Positions 4,174 to 6,243 of a stretch of DNA of 6,243 bases are shown here, in pieces. The translations under genes were made by a program, and so were the position numbers. How positions within the stretch are numbered: position 1 is the first letter of the stretch; each line of letters starts with the position of its first letter. Source of the stretch: DATLZM01 sp035559315 (GTDB lineage: Bacteria; Actinomycetota; UBA4738; HRBIN12); the NCBI GenBank assembly GCA_035559315.1, contig DATMBJ010000027.1:1-6243 (forward strand). Direction: 5' to 3'. The notes under the pieces were generated by a model. That model saw only the letters and a list, made by a program, of their open reading frames with translations, made no database searches and was not told where the DNA came from.

Positions 4174-5583
4174 TCAGACGGGCCGCGGCGCCGTGGGATG
4201 GTCCCTCCGGAGCTCGCGCTTGCGGCGCGCGACGAAGCCGCGGAGCTCCTCCTCGACGGCCGGATCCATCCCCGGGTCCTCGTAGCGCTCGAGCCAGGCC
4301 CGCCAGTCGAGGGGCCCGCGGGGTCGCCGGGCGACCTGCTCCCGGAGGTGCCGGAGCGTGTGGGCGGCGCCGAGGAAGGTCCCGCCGGGGCCGACCTCGC
4401 GGAACGCCTCGAGCGCGAGCGACTCCTCGTCCACGGGGATTTCGGCGGCCAGGAGGTCGTGGAACACCTCCAGGGCGGCGACGTCCTGGGCCATCTTCTC
4501 GATCGAGGCGACGAGCGACCCCTCGACCCAGCCGGCCGCGTGGAGGATCACGTTCGACCCCGAGAGCAGCGCCGGCCACAGCGCCATGAGCGACTCCCTC
4601 ATCGCGCGCACGTCCGGCACCGGGGAGCCGGTGAAGCCGCCGCCCCCCCGGAAGGGCAGGCCGAGGCGGCGGGCGAGCTGTCCGGCCGCGAGCATCGCGA
4701 GGCCGTGGAAGGCGGTCGCGTACCGGGGCTCGCCGCTGTGGAGGTCGAGCTCGGAGACGGCGCCGCCCATCACGACCGGGCACCCGGGTCGGACGAGCTG
4801 CACGAGGCAGACCCCGGCCAGCAGCTCGGCCACGATCTGCGCAAGGGACCCGGCGAGCGAGAGCGGCGCCGTGCCTCCGGCGAACGTGAAGGGCATGAGC
4901 ACGACCGGCTGGCCGCCCTCCGCGTAGGCCACGAGCGAGCCCGCCATCCGCTCGTCGTAGGAGAGCGGGCTCACGGGGTTCACGATCGCGAGCATCACCG
5001 GCCGCCCGGCGATCGCGTCCCTCCCGCCGAAGACGATCGCGGCGAGGTCCACCGAGTCGCGGGCGGCCTCGTAGGTGGCCCCCACGGGGAAGTAGGGCTT
5101 GTCCGACCACCGCAGCACGTCGAGGTCCATGTCGAGATGGCGGCTCTGCACCGGGAGGTCGGCGGGCTCGACGATCCCGCTCTCGTTCAGGTCGAAGAGG
5201 GGGACGGCCTGGGTGAAGCGCACGAAGGTCGCGTGGTCCTCGGCCGTGGGGGGCCGCTTGCCGCGCTCCGGGTCGAGGACGAAGGGGCATCCGCCGGTGG
5301 GGGCGAGGGCGAGGTGCTCGCCCCCCACCTGGATCGAGCGCTCCGGGTTCCGGGCGTGGACCGTGAACGAGCGGGGGGCCTCAGCGAGGCGCTCGGCCAC
5401 GAAGCCGCGGTCCAGGCGCACGAGATCGCCCTCGACCTCGGAGCCGGCATCGCGGAAGCGCCGGAGCGCCGGCTCGAACGAGAAGCGCACGCCGACCTCC
5501 TCGAGGAGGCGGAGGCCGGCGTCGTGGATGGCCTCCACCTGCTCCTCGGAGAGGACGTCAAGACGGAGCCGGTTCCTCCACAA
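4174..5583 (-). CDS. trimethylamine methyltransferase family protein (MttB superfamily, non-pyrrolysine)
   Basis: This is an MttB-superfamily methyltransferase (COG5598, TIM-barrel). Pyrrolysine-free members such as MtgB transfer a methyl group from quaternary amines (glycine betaine, proline betaine, carnitine) to the cobalt of a partner corrinoid protein. The frame has no in-frame TAG and runs 469 residues, roughly full length, so it is not a true pyrrolysine trimethylamine methyltransferase. Family features are LSEEQVEAIHDAGLRLLEEV (11-30) then GVRF, the segment FTFAGGTAPLSLAGSLAQIV (232-251) followed by AELLAGVCLVQL, and a Gly-rich stretch FRGGGGFTGSPVPD (311-324) before SNVILHAAGWVEGSLVAS (343-360). 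The C-terminal DPGMDPAVEEELRGFVARRK is typical. The start is the TTG at 5583, overlapping the DUF1638 gene by 26 bases, with GGAGG ten bases before it and no better start before the conserved LSEEQ. The substrate cannot be read from the sequence. Confidence 0.94.
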   Translation of the reverse strand: MWRNRLRLDVLSEEQVEAIHDAGLRLLEEVGVRFSFEPALRRFRDAGSEVEGDLVRLDRGFVAERLAEAPRSFTVHARNPERSIQVGGEHLALAPTGGCPFVLDPERGKRPPTAEDHATFVRFTQAVPLFDLNESGIVEPADLPVQSRHLDMDLDVLRWSDKPYFPVGATYEAARDSVDLAAIVFGGRDAIAGRPVMLAIVNPVSPLSYDERMAGSLVAYAEGGQPVVLMPFTFAGGTAPLSLAGSLAQIVAELLAGVCLVQLVRPGCPVVMGGAVSELDLHSGEPRYATAFHGLAMLAAGQLARRLGLPFRGGGGFTGSPVPDVRAMRESLMALWPALLSGSNVILHAAGWVEGSLVASIEKMAQDVAALEVFHDLLAAEIPVDEESLALEAFREVGPGGTFLGAAHTLRHLREQVARRPRGPLDWRAWLERYEDPGMDPAVEEELRGFVARRKRELRRDHPTAPRPV

Positions 5584-6163
5584 GCTCGATCACCCTCCGC
5601 TCCAGGTCGCCGAGGCCGACGTCGCGGATCTCGAGCGGCACGCCGAGGTCGGCCGCGATCTCCCGGGCCTTGGTCTCGAGCGACGGCTCCGGCGACTGCC
5701 GCAGGTACAGCACGTCCGTGATGTGGTCGAAGTACGTGTTCCGCAGGAACGGGAAGCGGCCGATCCCGAGCCCGTCCACCACGGCCCGCTCCCAGTTGCG
5801 GACGAGCCAGTCGGTGAGGAAGAAGGTGGACAGGCGCCGGTCGGCCTCGGCGGCGAGCTCGGCCCCCCCGTACATCTCGTAGCAGTGAGGGCCGTCGGGG
5901 CGCACGGCCCCGTACCGCTCGAGGACCCGGTCCAGGGCGCCGAAGGTCCCGCAGTCCCCGTAGACGACGACGACGCGATCGTAGCGGCCGTCGAGGTCGG
6001 CGAGCTCCCGCTCCACGTCCTCCACGATCTTCCGCGGCGAGAGGTGGTCGAGGGCGGGGATCGTGAACAGGTCCGCGTCCCAGCCGCGGCGGGCCGCGAT
6101 CTCGCGCACCTCGCGGGCCAGGGCGCCGCACACGACGAGGGCGAGCGGTCGCCGGTCGGTCAC
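5558..6163 (-). CDS. DUF1638 domain-containing protein
   Basis: This 201-residue protein is a full-length DUF1638 member, a family without an established function that is often encoded next to MttB-type methyltransferases, corrinoid proteins and ASKHA activators. Conserved blocks are LALVVCGALAREV (7-19, C12), PALDHLSP (36-43, H40), VVVVYGDCGTFGALDRVL (64-81, D70 and C71), RPDGPHCYEMYGG (88-100, H93 and C94), FFLTDWLVRNWERAV (114-128), and DVLYLRQS (150-157). Three Cys and two His in conserved blocks suggest a metal, thiolate or corrinoid site (inference). There is no signal peptide or membrane segment. The GTG start at 6163 has GAGGAGGTG (6166-6174) just upstream, inside the preceding gene, and shares GTGA with that gene's stop. 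Its end overlaps the MttB gene by 26 bases. The coupling places it in the same pathway; its role may be methyl or corrinoid handling. Confidence 0.92.
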   Translation of the reverse strand: MTDRRPLALVVCGALAREVREIAARRGWDADLFTIPALDHLSPRKIVEDVERELADLDGRYDRVVVVYGDCGTFGALDRVLERYGAVRPDGPHCYEMYGGAELAAEADRRLSTFFLTDWLVRNWERAVVDGLGIGRFPFLRNTYFDHITDVLYLRQSPEPSLETKAREIAADLGVPLEIRDVGLGDLERRVIELVEEPAPS

Positions 6164-6243
6164 CGCACCTCCTCGAGCTCCGGGAACCGCACGGCACCCA
6201 GGAACGCCTCGTTGAACCCTTCCTGCCCCGAGAGCTCCACGTA
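6160..6243 (-). CDS. probable ASKHA/DUF4445 corrinoid-activation protein, C-terminal fragment
   Basis: Only the last 27 residues before the stop lie in the window; the gene continues past the right edge. The fragment reads YVELSGQEGFNEAFLGAVRF followed by PELEEVR. This resembles the end of RACo-type ASKHA proteins (DUF4445), which typically finish with a YVELSxxxxFNxxFxxAxxFP pattern. Those proteins carry an N-terminal 2Fe-2S domain and use ATP to reduce inactive Co(II) corrinoids to Co(I), the activation step needed by MttB-type systems. The stop TGA overlaps the DUF1638 GTG start (GTGA, 6160-6163). The call rests on a short fragment plus strong context. Another C-terminus with the same pattern cannot be excluded. 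Confidence 0.6.
   Translation of the reverse strand, partial: YVELSGQEGFNEAFLGAVRFPELEEVR

Noticed and set aside
4198..5721. A 507-codon plus-strand open frame antisense to the MttB-family gene.
   Set aside because: It mirrors the codon bias of the real minus-strand gene, is rich in Glu/Gly/Arg with no recognisable motif, and has no ribosome binding site supporting it.
1..6243. CRISPR array, insertion sequence, phage genes or riboswitch.
   Set aside because: I saw no regularly spaced repeats, transposase or phage motifs. No untranslated leader is long enough and conserved-looking enough to call a riboswitch; the start of the methyltransferase operon, where a cobalamin riboswitch might lie, is outside the window.

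Overview
The window is strongly GC-rich, uses GTG and TTG starts freely, and carries three tRNA genes that do not encode their CCA ends. Together with an SCO4226-type DUF4242 protein and an actinobacterial-looking protein of unknown function, this suggests chromosomal DNA of a high-GC actinobacterium, perhaps an uncultured lineage (inference). I see no insertion sequence, integrase, CRISPR array or phage gene.

Layout from left to right. (1) 2-474 (+): a DinB/YfiT-like four-helix protein, cut by the left edge and apparently frameshifted near base 112. (2) 494-568 and 758-828 (-): tRNA-Arg(UCU) and tRNA-Gly(UCC). (3) 868-1913 (-): azlC-azlD, overlapping by four bases, a two-subunit branched-chain amino acid exporter. 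(4) 1990-2835 (+): a PhzF-family epimerase/isomerase, divergent from azlC. (5) 2850-3491 (-): a Cys/Trp-rich protein of unknown function, convergent with the PhzF gene. (6) 3551-3624 (+): tRNA-Pro(UGG), divergent from gene 5. (7) 3793-4041 (+): a small DUF4242 (SCO4226-like, nickel-binding) protein. (8) 4174-6243 (-): a tightly packed operon, transcribed from beyond the right edge. Its order is the C-terminus of a probable ASKHA/DUF4445 corrinoid-activation protein, then DUF1638, then a non-pyrrolysine MttB-family methyltransferase. Every junction in it overlaps.

The operon is the most interesting part. MttB-superfamily proteins without pyrrolysine move a methyl group from quaternary amines (glycine betaine, proline betaine, carnitine and similar) to a corrinoid protein, and ASKHA proteins reductively reactivate such corrinoids. 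DUF1638 has no established function. Its translational coupling between the two suggests a part in the same methyl-transfer pathway. The corrinoid protein and the second methyltransferase (to tetrahydrofolate) are not in the window and would be expected to the right.

The rest is housekeeping or general metabolism. Sites that decide starts (Shine-Dalgarno sequences for the PhzF, unknown, DUF4242 and DUF1638 genes), short AT-rich -10-like boxes 8-9 bases before each tRNA, and hairpins at gene ends are listed separately, with lower confidence.
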